A stretch of DNA of 64,000 nucleotides from JADKBO01 sp965230345 (GCA_965230345.1 CBDDKR010000002.1:744001-808000), one strand, 5' to 3'. Shown: positions 52,001 to 61,497, counted from the stretch's first letter. Translations and numbers: made by a program. The notes: generated from the sequence alone by a model not told the origin.

Positions 52001-54011
52001 ATCTCATTATCATCAACTGGAGGATAATACCTTACATAATCTAATGTATGATGTTGACAAAAGGAGCCTCAACTTTGCAAGAAACTTTCAAGACATCAAA
52101 ATAGAAAACCGGGTATGGATAAGCTCCACAGAAAGGCCGTTTTACTACATCAATGGAGACAACAAAAATGTGATGAATACAACAGCTATTTCTCCTGGAG
52201 TAGCTATAACCATCATTAGTAAAGAAGGAAAAATCATATGGACTCCTTGGCCCGATAAACCCTTCGGTACTTTTAACAATCGTAACAAACCTATGATTAG
52301 CTGGTTATTTAAAGATTTAACCAATGTCGAAACCAGACAAAACATCATTGCTTTCTTAGAATCTCTAGAAGAAGGTACTCAGATAATCATCAATACTGTG
52401 CATAAAAGCAGTTCTATTGATTTTAAAACTGAAGAATGGGCTTCTGACTCTATCAACTATACTTTTAATTTATACAATTATCTAGAAGCTCAAGGAGCTG
52501 AGAAAGTAAGGCTATTAGAATCAAGAGGAGGTGTACCCTATGTGTTGGCCTATACCAAAGGAGGCTCTGTGTCTAATGAAAAAATTGCCTTTTCTATCAA
52601 TGATGAAGTCATTGTTAACATGCAGATTCCTGGTTTTTGGAACAACGGAATAATTTATTCGCCATTAATTGGTCCAGCCCGTAAATGGAATACTTTGGAG
52701 TGGTCAACAAATCCAGAAATTGTAACCGAAACTGACACTTTCTTTGTGAGATTGAAAGGGCTTAATACGAATAATCAAGAAGTACTCCTTCGAGATAGTA
52801 TTACCGATACATCATTGGATTTATCCTTTATAGATGTTGATGCATACCCGTATTTGAAACTAGAACTGTTTGCTAAAGACGAAGAAAATCAAACGCACCC
52901 AGATTTATTGAACTGGAAAATATACTACGATGAAATCGGGGATTTGGCAATAATCAATAATCAGGATTTGACGTTTTCGAAAGATACGTTACAACAAGGC
53001 GAGCAATTGATGATAAAGATCCCAATTGAAAATTATTCAAATGCTTCATTCGAAAACGTTAATGTTCAATTGGAAATTAGAAACAAAAACAACGAAAAAA
53101 ACACAGTAAGTAAGAAAATTGAGGGATTGTTCAACTCCGGTGAAGCAAAAACCATAGCTTTCGAATACGATACTCAAGAACTTTATGGAGACCATAGTGC
53201 AACGGTCATCGTTAATCCCGAACATAACCCATTAGAAAAGTATTACTTCAACAATTTTGGCAATTACCCGTTCCATGTTTTCCGGGAAAAAATCAACCCT
53301 ATTTTAGATGTAACGTTTGATGGTATTCACATACTTGACAATGACATTATTTCTCCAAATCCAACAATAGAGATTGCATTATCTGATGAAAACCCTTACT
53401 TGTTAATAGATGATATTGAACAATTTGATGTGAATCTTATCCATCCAAGCGGGGAAAAAGAAGAAATACTCTCTTCCGATCCTAGACTTGAATTTGAACC
53501 TGCAAGTGACGGACAAAACAATAAAGGTGTTCTACGTTTTAGACCCGAATTAGAAGATGGGATCTATACGTTGATGGCTAATAGTAAAGATGCAAGCGGA
53601 AATATATCAGGTAAATATGCTTATGAAGTATCTTTCGAAGTAATTTCAAAATCAACCATTTCGGATGTATATAATTATCCGAACCCCTTTTCAACTTCTA
53701 CAGAGTTTATCTTTACCATTACAGGTTCAGAGATTCCTCAAAATTTGGTCATTCAGATCATGACCATATCTGGTAAGGTAGTTAAAGAAATCAGAAAAGA
53801 TGAGTTAGGATCATTAAGAATTGGCCTAAATAGAACGAGTTATAAGTGGGATGGTAAAGATGATTTTGGCAATAATTTAGCTAACGGCGTATACCTCTAT
53901 CGAATGATGACTAAAAAGATGGATGGTAGTGCTTTTGACAAATTTGAATTACCTGCCAATACCAAGTCTCATTTTAAGAAGGGTTGGGGTAAAATGGTTA
54001 TCATTAGATGA
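49035..54011 (+). CDS. C25 (gingipain/PorU-like) protein, probable type IX secretion sortase PorU2
   Basis: Starting at MMKFRLVLLLILVYGSSNAQ (49035) gives a clean signal peptide and 1658 residues. The frame is open to an ATG at 48957, but a promoter lies within that extension. The N-terminal region (WIDYSKEYIKIKVSEDKLYK ... DDYVLFLGE) is the PorU-type propeptide-like domain. The C25 catalytic dyad is His626 in FFGHSAPG and Cys656 in LGCSAGN. Long beta-rich regions follow (VYYWRISPDDQDTVW) and a FlgD-like C-terminal domain (YNYPNPFS ... DDFGNNLANGVYLYRM). PorU enzymes cleave sorting domains and attach cargo to A-LPS. The PorU2 label rests on architecture. Confidence 0.82.
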   Translation: MMKFRLVLLLILVYGSSNAQHIDLKNNVFGNEWIDYSKEYIKIKVSEDKLYKITYDKLIDAGLPSNVDPSDIRIQNMGLDIPYFSSGFGSVSSDDYVLFLGEKNKAQLDQYLYKNPDTDLLNEEYSIISDTNAYFLSWDNPNSSKINSRQIDYNQPLPETRVYIEKQKRVFSDFIYKPVQNTQNLRFSSFVPVEGFGSGLKGKHSITFDVNDRINIGRKPRLSYHFGTNRNSFKASIKVNGNVFESFDQLAVKNYAVKRDTFIDYSIISNELNIELEGQSPTTINLATIHFEYTRTADANTSDLSAVFTIPASANDQYFKIKNYTGEALEVLNLSTNELYNTTIVNNNLVIYVPSSMEDQSFLLINDVESSEYIELKSFMDYGQEDYDYILLSSSKLNNNHGGSNPIEEYANYRQSLVGGSYDPLIVNVEDLYDQFAFGVDRHFLAIRHFSYYVNHKWDNVKGLFILGKSRQYSGYRTQDQIEDEINQSFFVPTYGVPGADNLLVAGVDQPTLIFPIGRLAATNKADVFNYLDKIKSHDYQKDNPQNIADKLWTKKILHLSGGKKTDQQLIRQYIDSMKVVIEDSKMGADVTTFYKYSSDPITVAFSESLKQLINEGLNLITFFGHSAPGVLDFSLGDVKDYDNAGKYPLMFALGCSAGNIHQVSDEGVSEEFVITKEKGGIAFLASSSAAYAGQQYNYGLQLYDVLGNKNYGLPIGASINEIIDNIKSDRSEGNLTFMEQLTLHGDPAIELYSHSSPDFTPDGSTATTIPQNVNSYESTFEFCVDIVNLGASTLDSMNVNIQHLNSQDDIILDSIIRIETPFYKEKYCFVLPINEDITVGENKIQFTTDQDNEIDELPNPDGELNNRLVVNSDEGYSFYVLNNSAKPIYPVEFGITDNSRPILRASTYNAFDQATDYIIQIDTSGTFDSPKMVEQTLINQRASIAWETPFQLENNTVYYWRISPDDQDTVWSESSFLYDANIESGWNQSHYHQLEDNTLHNLMYDVDKRSLNFARNFQDIKIENRVWISSTERPFYYINGDNKNVMNTTAISPGVAITIISKEGKIIWTPWPDKPFGTFNNRNKPMISWLFKDLTNVETRQNIIAFLESLEEGTQIIINTVHKSSSIDFKTEEWASDSINYTFNLYNYLEAQGAEKVRLLESRGGVPYVLAYTKGGSVSNEKIAFSINDEVIVNMQIPGFWNNGIIYSPLIGPARKWNTLEWSTNPEIVTETDTFFVRLKGLNTNNQEVLLRDSITDTSLDLSFIDVDAYPYLKLELFAKDEENQTHPDLLNWKIYYDEIGDLAIINNQDLTFSKDTLQQGEQLMIKIPIENYSNASFENVNVQLEIRNKNNEKNTVSKKIEGLFNSGEAKTIAFEYDTQELYGDHSATVIVNPEHNPLEKYYFNNFGNYPFHVFREKINPILDVTFDGIHILDNDIISPNPTIEIALSDENPYLLIDDIEQFDVNLIHPSGEKEEILSSDPRLEFEPASDGQNNKGVLRFRPELEDGIYTLMANSKDASGNISGKYAYEVSFEVISKSTISDVYNYPNPFSTSTEFIFTITGSEIPQNLVIQIMTISGKVVKEIRKDELGSLRIGLNRTSYKWDGKDDFGNNLANGVYLYRMMTKKMDGSAFDKFELPANTKSHFKKGWGKMVIIR

Positions 54012-54886
54012 TAAAACCCAATTTATTCATTGTTGGGCTTCCCAGATGTGGGACAACGTCATTGCATTTCTATTTGAATCAGCATCCAGATGTTGATATG
54101 AGTGACGAAAAAGAACCTCATTATTTCAACTTCGATAGCAATCATCGATTTTATACAGATTTAGAGCAATACTTGAAACTTTTCGAATCACACAATTCTA
54201 AATATTCTGGAGAGGCTTCTGTTTGGTACTTAAAATCTAACGTTGCTATTTCTAATATTATGGATTATAATCCTGATAGCAAATTCATTGTATGCATTAG
54301 AAACCCAATCGACCAATTTTTATCATTGCATAAAAAACTGGTCTATACCGGAGATGAAAACATCACTGACCCTCAAAAAGCTTGGAATAGTCAATGGGAC
54401 AGAATCGGCGGACACCTAAATTATCCTTCCTCATGTATAGAAAAAAGTAATTTACACTATGCCGAAAATTGTTCTGCCGGAAAACTCTTATTTGCTCATA
54501 AGAAGCACTTTTCTTCCGAAAACTTCAAAGTAATACTGTTTGATGATCTCAAATCAAATACTCGAAAAGTTGTTAATGAAGTCTTTGATTTTCTTGGAAT
54601 AGAACCTAAAGAACTATCCTCTTACCAAATCAAAAATGCCAGTGGAATTGTTCGGAAAAGTGAAAAAATCAATAGACTTTCTAGAGCTATCTATAAATGG
54701 AAGAAAAAAGTGGGATTGAGTTTTTCATTCGGGATATTGAACTTTATAAGACGTAAAAATCGAAAGGAACAAAAGAAGAGGAATATCATTTCAGAAGCTT
54801 TTCGATCAGAATTAAGAGCTTATTTTTCTGATGATATCAAACAGCTTTCAGAATTTCTAAACCAAGATTTATCACATTGGAAATAA
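54008..54886 (+). CDS. Sulfotransferase
   Basis: The 292-aa cytoplasmic protein has the PAPS-binding motifs FIVGLPRCGTTSLHFYLNQH (5'-phosphosulfate loop, residues 6-25) and FIVCIRNPIDQFLSLHKKL (3'-phosphate site with Arg and Ser). KEPHYFNFD follows the first motif, as in the sulfotransferase 1/heparan sulfotransferase superfamily. The acceptor is likely a carbohydrate or lipid of the cell surface. The start codon overlaps the stop of the C25 gene (ATGA), so the two are translationally coupled, an unusual pairing. The basic C terminus (RRKNRKEQKKRN) could be membrane-associated. Confidence 0.88.
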   Translation: MIKPNLFIVGLPRCGTTSLHFYLNQHPDVDMSDEKEPHYFNFDSNHRFYTDLEQYLKLFESHNSKYSGEASVWYLKSNVAISNIMDYNPDSKFIVCIRNPIDQFLSLHKKLVYTGDENITDPQKAWNSQWDRIGGHLNYPSSCIEKSNLHYAENCSAGKLLFAHKKHFSSENFKVILFDDLKSNTRKVVNEVFDFLGIEPKELSSYQIKNASGIVRKSEKINRLSRAIYKWKKKVGLSFSFGILNFIRRKNRKEQKKRNIISEAFRSELRAYFSDDIKQLSEFLNQDLSHWK

Positions 54887-54897
54887 ATTCTTCTAAT

Positions 54898-54916
54898 CTT
54901 TGTTATTGGAACAAAG
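54898..54916. terminator. Weak hairpin between convergent sulfotransferase and glycosyltransferase genes
   Basis: CTTTGTT and AACAAAG form a 7-bp stem around ATTGG directly beyond the glycosyltransferase stop. No U-tract is seen, so termination efficiency is doubtful. Confidence 0.3.
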
Positions 54917-56029
54917 TTAAATACTATAACACTTCTCCATCTCTTTTCTAAAAGCATAAGAGGAATAGAACAAAGATGCTTCCTCTACCTTATTCGTATC
55001 ATAAGAGGGTAGCTCTTCACAACATCGTACTATTTCGTTGTATAATTCTTCTTCACTTGCGTGCTTAAGAAGTCTACCATTTCCAAACTGTTTGATTAAG
55101 GTTGATGGCCCTCCAATATCAGGGGACAAAACAAATAATCCTGAGACCAATGATTCTAGAGTTACTAATGAAAAAGTTTCATACCTACTAAAAAGTATGA
55201 ATACGTCATGCTCTCGCAAAAGAATGGCTATTTCGTGTTTCGATAGATTCTGGTAAAAGGTTATTCCTTCCTTATTTCTACAGTATTCTTTTAATTGATC
55301 AAGACGTGCAATATTACTCCCTACAATGGTTAAACTTATTCTGGGATGTTTTAACTTGGCTCTGAGAAATTGATTGATGATTTCTTTGGGTCGCTTATGA
55401 CCCTCTTTAAGAGAAGATATGTGAATAAAGTTCTTAGCTTTAGAAGGAATCTGTTTTTTGAGATAAAAGAGTTCTTCGTCATAAAAATTCATAATAGTTT
55501 TTACCCTTCGAAAACCCACGTTTATGAGTTGTTGGGCTAAATAAGGACTAATAGCTAAAATAGATGAATGTCTTTTTGAAAACCATTTGCAATACCAAAT
55601 AATAAAACGCTTCTTTCGATCTAAGGTCTCTTTGCTAAAGATGGTAAAATGTTCAGTAATTATAAAGTTTACCTTCCACCTTAGTTTTGCAAACATTGCG
55701 AGAATGACGGCTTTATACATTACATGCACATGTATAAATTTCGGCTTACCATGTTCTCGGATTATAGACTTAATCAGCTTCCAAAAATGAAAGAAATAAT
55801 AAATGTGTCTAAACACTTTGCGATGAGGTACATATTGGAGGTATTCCTTCAAACGATCATTTTCTATAACCTCTAATCTAGGTTCTAAAACTTTATCTGT
55901 CTCAATAACTGTTGAAACTATAGACTTTTGAAAAGATGCAATCTGTTCTATTTGTTCCTTTATAAATACAGACTCTCTAGGACCATATTTGTGCGGATAC
56001 CAACTGGCTATGTGAAGCACATAATTCAT
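54917..56029 (-). CDS. GT4-family glycosyltransferase
   Basis: The 370-aa GT-B enzyme begins HIASWYPHKYGPRESVFIKE, typical of GT4 enzymes of polysaccharide synthesis. It carries the donor-site EX7E motif in RYETFSLVTLESLVSG and DIGGPSTLIKQFGNG at the C terminus. It has no signal peptide and is cytoplasmic. It is the last gene of the glycan operon and overlaps the preceding gene by 4 bp (ATGA). The sugar transferred is not predictable. Confidence 0.9.
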   Translation of the reverse strand: MNYVLHIASWYPHKYGPRESVFIKEQIEQIASFQKSIVSTVIETDKVLEPRLEVIENDRLKEYLQYVPHRKVFRHIYYFFHFWKLIKSIIREHGKPKFIHVHVMYKAVILAMFAKLRWKVNFIITEHFTIFSKETLDRKKRFIIWYCKWFSKRHSSILAISPYLAQQLINVGFRRVKTIMNFYDEELFYLKKQIPSKAKNFIHISSLKEGHKRPKEIINQFLRAKLKHPRISLTIVGSNIARLDQLKEYCRNKEGITFYQNLSKHEIAILLREHDVFILFSRYETFSLVTLESLVSGLFVLSPDIGGPSTLIKQFGNGRLLKHASEEELYNEIVRCCEELPSYDTNKVEEASLFYSSYAFRKEMEKCYSI

Positions 56030-56952
56030 CTCTTCTTTGATAAGACCATTTTTAATTTTTCTACTATTCCTGAAGTATCCAATACCTTATTCCAAGAATA
56101 AGATGACACATCACTTAGTTGAAATGGAAAAGACCCTAGTCGGGTTTCTGTAAAATCACTCAAATCATCTTTTACAATCAAAAAACGTCCCTTATGGTCA
56201 TTTTGAAACTGATCAATGTAAGATTGTTTAGTCGATATAACTTTTAAACCTAATGCACAATATTCCAATAGTTTTAAACTCATTTGTACATTGAAAGGGT
56301 ATCTATTTGGGATATAATGTAATCCATATTCTGCTCGAGTCAATTGTGACGCGACATCTTTATAATCTATCTTTCCTATCGCATCTATGTTGTCGTACCT
56401 TTCAACCAATGCTTCAATATTTGGTGGCATTGCTCCGACGAGTAACATTTTTCTTCTTGGGAAATTAAGTCCCACACAATTAATTAATACATCAATCTTC
56501 CGCTCTCCAGACATTGCTCCATGGTATACAAAGTCGTATTCTTTTTGAATCGAATAACTTTGATTGAAAAAGGCATCATCAACACCAACATCTCTATAGC
56601 AATAAGGTATGGTATCATCCAAGTCAAAATAAGATTGAACTGCATCATTCTTGTATACTCTCATATCGGGTGTATAACTCAAAAGATTCTTTATTCCTTT
56701 CTTAATGAATCTTTGAAAACGTGAGTTATCGACAGGAATGGATTGATACTCGTGCACACGGACCTGATTAGAGTCTAAAGATATTCTATCCATACCCATA
56801 AACGTCCAAAGAACATGATATCTAGAAAGTTCTACTTGATCTAAATCTTGTACAAGATCAACACTAAATCCATGTTTACTAAAATAGGATTTATAAGCAT
56901 ACCTTTGAGGCAGATAAGCTTTTTTCCCACCATATATTAATAAATTGATCAA
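56026..56952 (-). CDS. Glycosyltransferase-like protein (GT-B)
   Basis: The 308-aa protein starts with TTG, overlapping the upstream stop by 4 bp (TTGA). Its second half has the GT-B donor-domain pattern: KEYDFVYHGAMSGERKIDVL, RKMLLVGAMPP, YGLHYIPNRYPFNVQMSLKL and LEYCALGLKVIST. The first half is shorter than in most GT4 enzymes (about 125 residues). The last Glu of the EX7E motif may be that of LEYC. It probably acts in the same surface-glycan pathway as its neighbours. The exact family is not certain. Confidence 0.75.
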   Translation of the reverse strand: MINLLIYGGKKAYLPQRYAYKSYFSKHGFSVDLVQDLDQVELSRYHVLWTFMGMDRISLDSNQVRVHEYQSIPVDNSRFQRFIKKGIKNLLSYTPDMRVYKNDAVQSYFDLDDTIPYCYRDVGVDDAFFNQSYSIQKEYDFVYHGAMSGERKIDVLINCVGLNFPRRKMLLVGAMPPNIEALVERYDNIDAIGKIDYKDVASQLTRAEYGLHYIPNRYPFNVQMSLKLLEYCALGLKVISTKQSYIDQFQNDHKGRFLIVKDDLSDFTETRLGSFPFQLSDVSSYSWNKVLDTSGIVEKLKMVLSKKR

Positions 56953-58583
56953 TTGGATTTAATCTGATTTTTGTACAGAGGATTCCTTCCAAAAATATCA
57001 CCACTATAATAGTTTTCGATTACTTCAGGTTCTTTTTGCAAAAGACTTTTGGTCAAATCCGTTTCGTTATATCCTAACAATTCGAGTACTGTATCAAATA
57101 TATTAAAATGTGAAGCTTTGTTTTTCATCCTATCCAAATTAATCTTTTCTTCTATATCTCTTATCAATAAAGTATCAGGGCTATAGAACATAAGAGGAAC
57201 TCTGGCCATTTCTTCAGGGGCCAATCCTTTATAACAATGAGTAATGTCTATTTCATCATCTTCCATAAGATGTTGCCCGTGATCTGATGTGTAAATGAAT
57301 AATATTTGCTCCTCATCTTCAAATATTTGTTCGAGCTCTTCAAAATAATGATCAACCACCCATCTCAAACTGTTTCTATAATTGTTTAGCACTTCATCCC
57401 TCTGAGATCTGTCCCAATCTACAACCGATGCTATCGGAGTTTCTTTCTTAAAATGATTTGGGTAAGTATTTTCGTAAGGAAAATGGCATCCATATTTTAC
57501 TACATATGAAAATGACGAATTGCTCTGAATAATATGATTTTTGAGTGCCTTTAAACCATATAAATCCCGCTCATAATCTAACACACCAGGGACGTCTCTT
57601 TTTACTTGATGATAATCATTAATGAAATCAAAATCTGCATAAGTCATGAATCCATCAGGCTTATTACTTAAGGATTGATTATCATAATAACCTGTTTTCA
57701 TTCCCACATTTTGGGCATATTGAAATAATGTTGGGTTTATACGGCATTGGTGTTTAATGTCTGGTAAGCCATGGGGTTGTATTCCACTCATCAATAAGAT
57801 ATTGGAATAATCGCTGCAAATAGCTCCAGAATATGACACTCCAAAATCGATGAAATGATCTTTATTATTGATTATGTAAGAAGTGGAGTCCAATGCTAAA
57901 GGTAAAATATCTCCTCGGACGCTTTCATCTACAATTACTACTATGTGATCTACTAATGGACTATCCAAGTTTTTCAATTTTACCTGACGACGTTCTCCAT
58001 TATACAACCCATTGTGTTGAGCATAGCTGGATAGAACAATTAGTTTAATTGGGCTGGGAAAGCTCTTACGAACGCCATTGGTCTTGCTTAAAATGTAATA
58101 AGCACTAACAACGCTTAGAAGAAAAAGAGCTACACCTATAATGGAGAAAAAACTCTTTCTTTCGTTATCATCTAACCATTTCGATAAGAACCAAAGTAAT
58201 AGAATCGAACTTAATAATGGAACAATCCATTTCGATATCGTTGAGAATAAATATGTAGAAATATGTTCACTTGCATTTGTAAAAATGGATATGTCATCAC
58301 TATCGATAAGCGATCCTGTAGACTGATAAAAAACATAGACTGTCGCTATTGATGATCCCACTACAATTATCGTTATCCATTTAACCCACCAATTACCAGC
58401 TATCAAACATGTAATAGCTATTATGCCTAAACAAAAAGACCCCATATAAATGAGGCTTTTAAAATATGCATTGTAATGGGTTATCAATGCATAAGATTCT
58501 CGTATCAATTGGAAATTCTCTAACCAATTAAAGAGAAAAAATAAAACAAAGAATAATGATATTAACTTGTACCTGAGTTTCAC
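56949..58583 (-). CDS. Alkaline-phosphatase-superfamily membrane transferase (EptA-like)
   Basis: The 544-aa protein starts with GTG. It has four or five N-terminal membrane segments (residues 8-195) and a periplasmic sulfatase/alkaline phosphatase domain. Metal and nucleophile motifs are IVVIVDESVRGDIL (metal Asp/Glu), SGAICSDYSNILLMSGI (nucleophile region, Ser), YTSDHGQHLMEDDE and VPLMFYSP. The layout is that of phosphoethanolamine transferases (EptA) and related enzymes, which decorate lipid A or glycans. Within this operon it more likely modifies a surface polysaccharide. It overlaps the next gene by 4 bp. Confidence 0.82.
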   Translation of the reverse strand: MKLRYKLISLFFVLFFLFNWLENFQLIRESYALITHYNAYFKSLIYMGSFCLGIIAITCLIAGNWWVKWITIIVVGSSIATVYVFYQSTGSLIDSDDISIFTNASEHISTYLFSTISKWIVPLLSSILLLWFLSKWLDDNERKSFFSIIGVALFLLSVVSAYYILSKTNGVRKSFPSPIKLIVLSSYAQHNGLYNGERRQVKLKNLDSPLVDHIVVIVDESVRGDILPLALDSTSYIINNKDHFIDFGVSYSGAICSDYSNILLMSGIQPHGLPDIKHQCRINPTLFQYAQNVGMKTGYYDNQSLSNKPDGFMTYADFDFINDYHQVKRDVPGVLDYERDLYGLKALKNHIIQSNSSFSYVVKYGCHFPYENTYPNHFKKETPIASVVDWDRSQRDEVLNNYRNSLRWVVDHYFEELEQIFEDEEQILFIYTSDHGQHLMEDDEIDITHCYKGLAPEEMARVPLMFYSPDTLLIRDIEEKINLDRMKNKASHFNIFDTVLELLGYNETDLTKSLLQKEPEVIENYYSGDIFGRNPLYKNQIKSN

Positions 58584-58629
58584 ATCTTTAATCCATTATT
58601 CAATGAGTGTAAGCAATCCATTTGCAGTA

Positions 58630-59103
58630 TTAACACCCGCAATACCCAACAATTTTGATTTCTTTAATCTTCTTATTCTTGTTCTTTATCATCAATGTTC
58701 CTTCCGATGACCATATTTCATCAGAAGATTGCTCTATTTCCTTAGTGTCGATGGTAACGGCATACTTATCATTAGACCAAGATTTCACCATTCTACCTTC
58801 TTCTGGTCTATTGAATTCTGCATTTTTAAAGGTTTCCATCTTACCATTGATCCTTAAACACGCAAATTTGGCATGATTATCATCGTAATAAATCGTGTCT
58901 CTAGTATTGATATTTAAATAACGGCACTCACAACCTGGTCCTAAAGGATATTGCTGAATATTATCAATCGTAAAATCCGATTCAACTTTTGTACCCTGAA
59001 CTTCCTCTGGAGAGATAATAGTTTCCTTTGGGCTATTTCTTTCTTTACAAGAAAGCAGAATTAAGGTCATCATTAAACCTACTAAAAACATTAAATTATT
59101 CAT
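58630..59103 (-). CDS. Small lipoprotein of unknown function
   Basis: The 157-aa protein has a lipoprotein signal (FLVGLMMTLILLSCKERN). A compact domain follows with paired cysteines: GPGCECRYLN in the middle and IVGYCGC at the very end. DTIYYDDNHAKFACLRINGK lies between. I do not recognise the domain. Its ATG overlaps the upstream glycosyltransferase stop by one base (TAATG), so it is made together with glycan enzymes, perhaps as an envelope partner of the process. Confidence 0.65.
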   Translation of the reverse strand: MNNLMFLVGLMMTLILLSCKERNSPKETIISPEEVQGTKVESDFTIDNIQQYPLGPGCECRYLNINTRDTIYYDDNHAKFACLRINGKMETFKNAEFNRPEEGRMVKSWSNDKYAVTIDTKEIEQSSDEIWSSEGTLMIKNKNKKIKEIKIVGYCGC

Positions 59104-60248
59104 TATTCCAAGGTTTTACTTACAATATCAAAAATCTCATTAGCAATCTTTTTACTGTCAAAGATTTGAGTTGCCATTTCTCTTCCTTTAACTCCCATAT
59201 CCAATTGCTCTTCTCGACTTAGGTTGATGTATTTGTCCATTGCTTCTGCCAACATTCTAGGGTTTTTTACAGGCACTAAATATCCTGTAACTCCAGGTTT
59301 TACAGTCTCCTTACATCCAGGAGCATCCGTTGTGATTATCGCTCGTGACATCGACATTCCCTCCATAACAATTCGAGGAAGGCCCTCTCTATAAGAGGGT
59401 AAAACAATGCAATCAGAATTGGCTATATACTCTCTGACATCTCGTTGAAATCCATGATATACGACTGTTTTATTGTTTATCCATTTTATCAAATCATCAT
59501 GGTCTATTGTGGCCGGGTTCTGATCATCCAACTCTCCGACAATCCAAAATTCAACATCTTCATACTTCGATTTAATCTCCTCAGCAGCTTGGATAAATTC
59601 TCGAATACCCTTGTCGTATAATAATCTCCCTATAAATGTGAAAACAAGTTTATCATTATCCATTTTAGGTCGCGGTGTATAATAATTTGTGTCCACGCCA
59701 CAACCTTTTACAGCAACGCTTTGATCAGGTGTTGAAATGTTTAGTTTTTCAAAAAGGTTTTTGTCATCAATATTTTCAAAAATGAATTTTTTATGAAACC
59801 TAGAAGAATACCGATATAGTTGTGTAGTAATCTTTCGAATCCATCCATTTCTAATAAAAGCATACCCTAAACCTGTTACAACAGCCACAGAATTAATATT
59901 AGAAATTCCCGCCGCTATTCCACCATAAATATTAGGTTTGTTGGTATAATGAATGAGTAAATCAGGTTTTAGTTTTTTATACCTTCTGATTAGTTCTAAC
60001 GTCAATAATATATCCCTCAACGGATTCTTACTATCTCTGTTTAACGTTCGAATATTAATGTGGGTAACGTACGGGTACTTTTCCTTGTACTCTAAATATT
60101 CGTCAATTGGAGCCAATACTGCCACATTCCACCCTTCCGAATGAAGACGATCAATAACATTTAATCTAAAGTTATAAATGTTCCATGTGGTATTCGCAAC
60201 TAAAGCAACTAGTGGTTTACCTTCTTTCATAGATTGGGGCTTATCCAT
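59103..60248 (-). CDS. GT4-family glycosyltransferase (WbpH/CapM-like)
   Basis: The 381-aa GT-B enzyme begins ALVANTTWNIYNFRLNVIDRL (acceptor-side loop) and has YTNKPNIYGGIAAGI, VFTFIGRLLYDKGIREFIQA and the EX7E motif in SYREGLPRIVMEGMSMSR. It matches the CapM/WbpH type used in capsule or O-antigen assembly, often with galactose or N-acetylated sugars as donors. Its start overlaps the deacetylase-like gene by 8 bp. Confidence 0.92.
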   Translation of the reverse strand: MDKPQSMKEGKPLVALVANTTWNIYNFRLNVIDRLHSEGWNVAVLAPIDEYLEYKEKYPYVTHINIRTLNRDSKNPLRDILLTLELIRRYKKLKPDLLIHYTNKPNIYGGIAAGISNINSVAVVTGLGYAFIRNGWIRKITTQLYRYSSRFHKKFIFENIDDKNLFEKLNISTPDQSVAVKGCGVDTNYYTPRPKMDNDKLVFTFIGRLLYDKGIREFIQAAEEIKSKYEDVEFWIVGELDDQNPATIDHDDLIKWINNKTVVYHGFQRDVREYIANSDCIVLPSYREGLPRIVMEGMSMSRAIITTDAPGCKETVKPGVTGYLVPVKNPRMLAEAMDKYINLSREEQLDMGVKGREMATQIFDSKKIANEIFDIVSKTLE

Positions 60249-61497
60249 ATTTGTTTAGCACGTCTTCAATACTCAAAATTTCAAAGCTCGATTCCTTAAG
60301 AATATCAACGATGTCTTTGTAAGCCTCCCGCATATGTTTATTGGAATATTCCGTTAGCTCGTTGTTATGCCATAAAATAGAAATAAGACAATCATTATTA
60401 TTCTTGTTGATAAAATCCATCACTTCCTTTACAATCTCGTGCCTATTCTTTGATTTATAGCACTCTAAGCTTACATCCATTATTTGAAGTGGAACAATCA
60501 ATGTATTATACGGTCGTTCATATTCTAAATTGTACGGATAAAATGGAAGTCCAAAGCTGTTTCTAAAATTAATTCCTCTCGAATACCCAAGGCTTGCATC
60601 TGTTTTGATGGGTGTCTTTTCTAGTTCATCCCAACTTTGGGGCAAGCTGTATTTAAGGAAATGGTAGCGATTGTGATAGACAGGTACGGGGAAATCTCCT
60701 ACTTCTTTTCGGATGGTGTATGTCATTACACTCTTATGCAATCCATTGATCAATCCAAGGTTTTCAACTTCAGCTAGGTTCTTTTCTTTCAAACTATAGT
60801 CTGCATTTTCAATCCCCTCAAGACTAACTTCCTGATAATTTAACCAGTAGAAAGTAGACTTAACACCAAGCTCAACATCCAATTCAGAAACATCTTTTAT
60901 GTTGTTCCAAGGCGATTCACCACGTATTCGTTGTAAAAAAAAATTAAACGCATTTACAATTTGTCCTTTCTTAACAGCGGAAACAAACTCCTGCCTAAAA
61001 CCAGATGTAAGCATGTCAATATCGTGGGATATGTACACTTTTGATTTTTGTGGAACAACGGCTATTCCACATTCGGTCAAAAAATCATCAATGAGGGATT
61101 GGACATAGTTGTCTGCTAAAAACCCAAATCTATCCTGAACGCTAACTTCCTTTTTAAACCTACCAAGAGCATCAACCTGATCTGCTTGAGCATGATATTC
61201 TTGCAGACAATTGACCAGATAAAAAACCGTACTAATGATATCTTTCTCTCCTTCTTCAGTCTGTATAAACGGATATTCTTTAAAGTGGACAGAGTGATCA
61301 AATAAGTTAATACTTAACCTATCGTAAAATGCAATGGAGATCGGGAAAGTACGACCAGGACCAATGGTTACATCTGCATTGTTAGGTTCATCAGTAATAT
61401 CAAATTGAATATTTCTACTCAATTTAATCAAATATAAAAACCATACGACCTTGCCATAAAACAAAGGGTTTTTATCTATGAAAACTCTAGTTTTCAA
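60241..61497 (-). CDS. Polysaccharide deacetylase-like protein
   Basis: The 418-aa protein starts with TTG. The central part has VYISHDIDML (about residues 154-163), the HD.D metal motif of NodB-like deacetylases, followed by regions consistent with the deacetylase barrel (KSTFYWLNYQE, GLHKSVMTYTIRKE, ILWHNNEL near the C terminus). The N-terminal region of about 150 residues resembles the extra domain seen in Bacteroidota proteins of this type. No signal peptide is visible, so action on a cytoplasmic glycan intermediate is possible. It starts 3 bp after manC. Confidence 0.75.
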   Translation of the reverse strand: MKTRVFIDKNPLFYGKVVWFLYLIKLSRNIQFDITDEPNNADVTIGPGRTFPISIAFYDRLSINLFDHSVHFKEYPFIQTEEGEKDIISTVFYLVNCLQEYHAQADQVDALGRFKKEVSVQDRFGFLADNYVQSLIDDFLTECGIAVVPQKSKVYISHDIDMLTSGFRQEFVSAVKKGQIVNAFNFFLQRIRGESPWNNIKDVSELDVELGVKSTFYWLNYQEVSLEGIENADYSLKEKNLAEVENLGLINGLHKSVMTYTIRKEVGDFPVPVYHNRYHFLKYSLPQSWDELEKTPIKTDASLGYSRGINFRNSFGLPFYPYNLEYERPYNTLIVPLQIMDVSLECYKSKNRHEIVKEVMDFINKNNNDCLISILWHNNELTEYSNKHMREAYKDIVDILKESSFEILSIEDVLNKYG

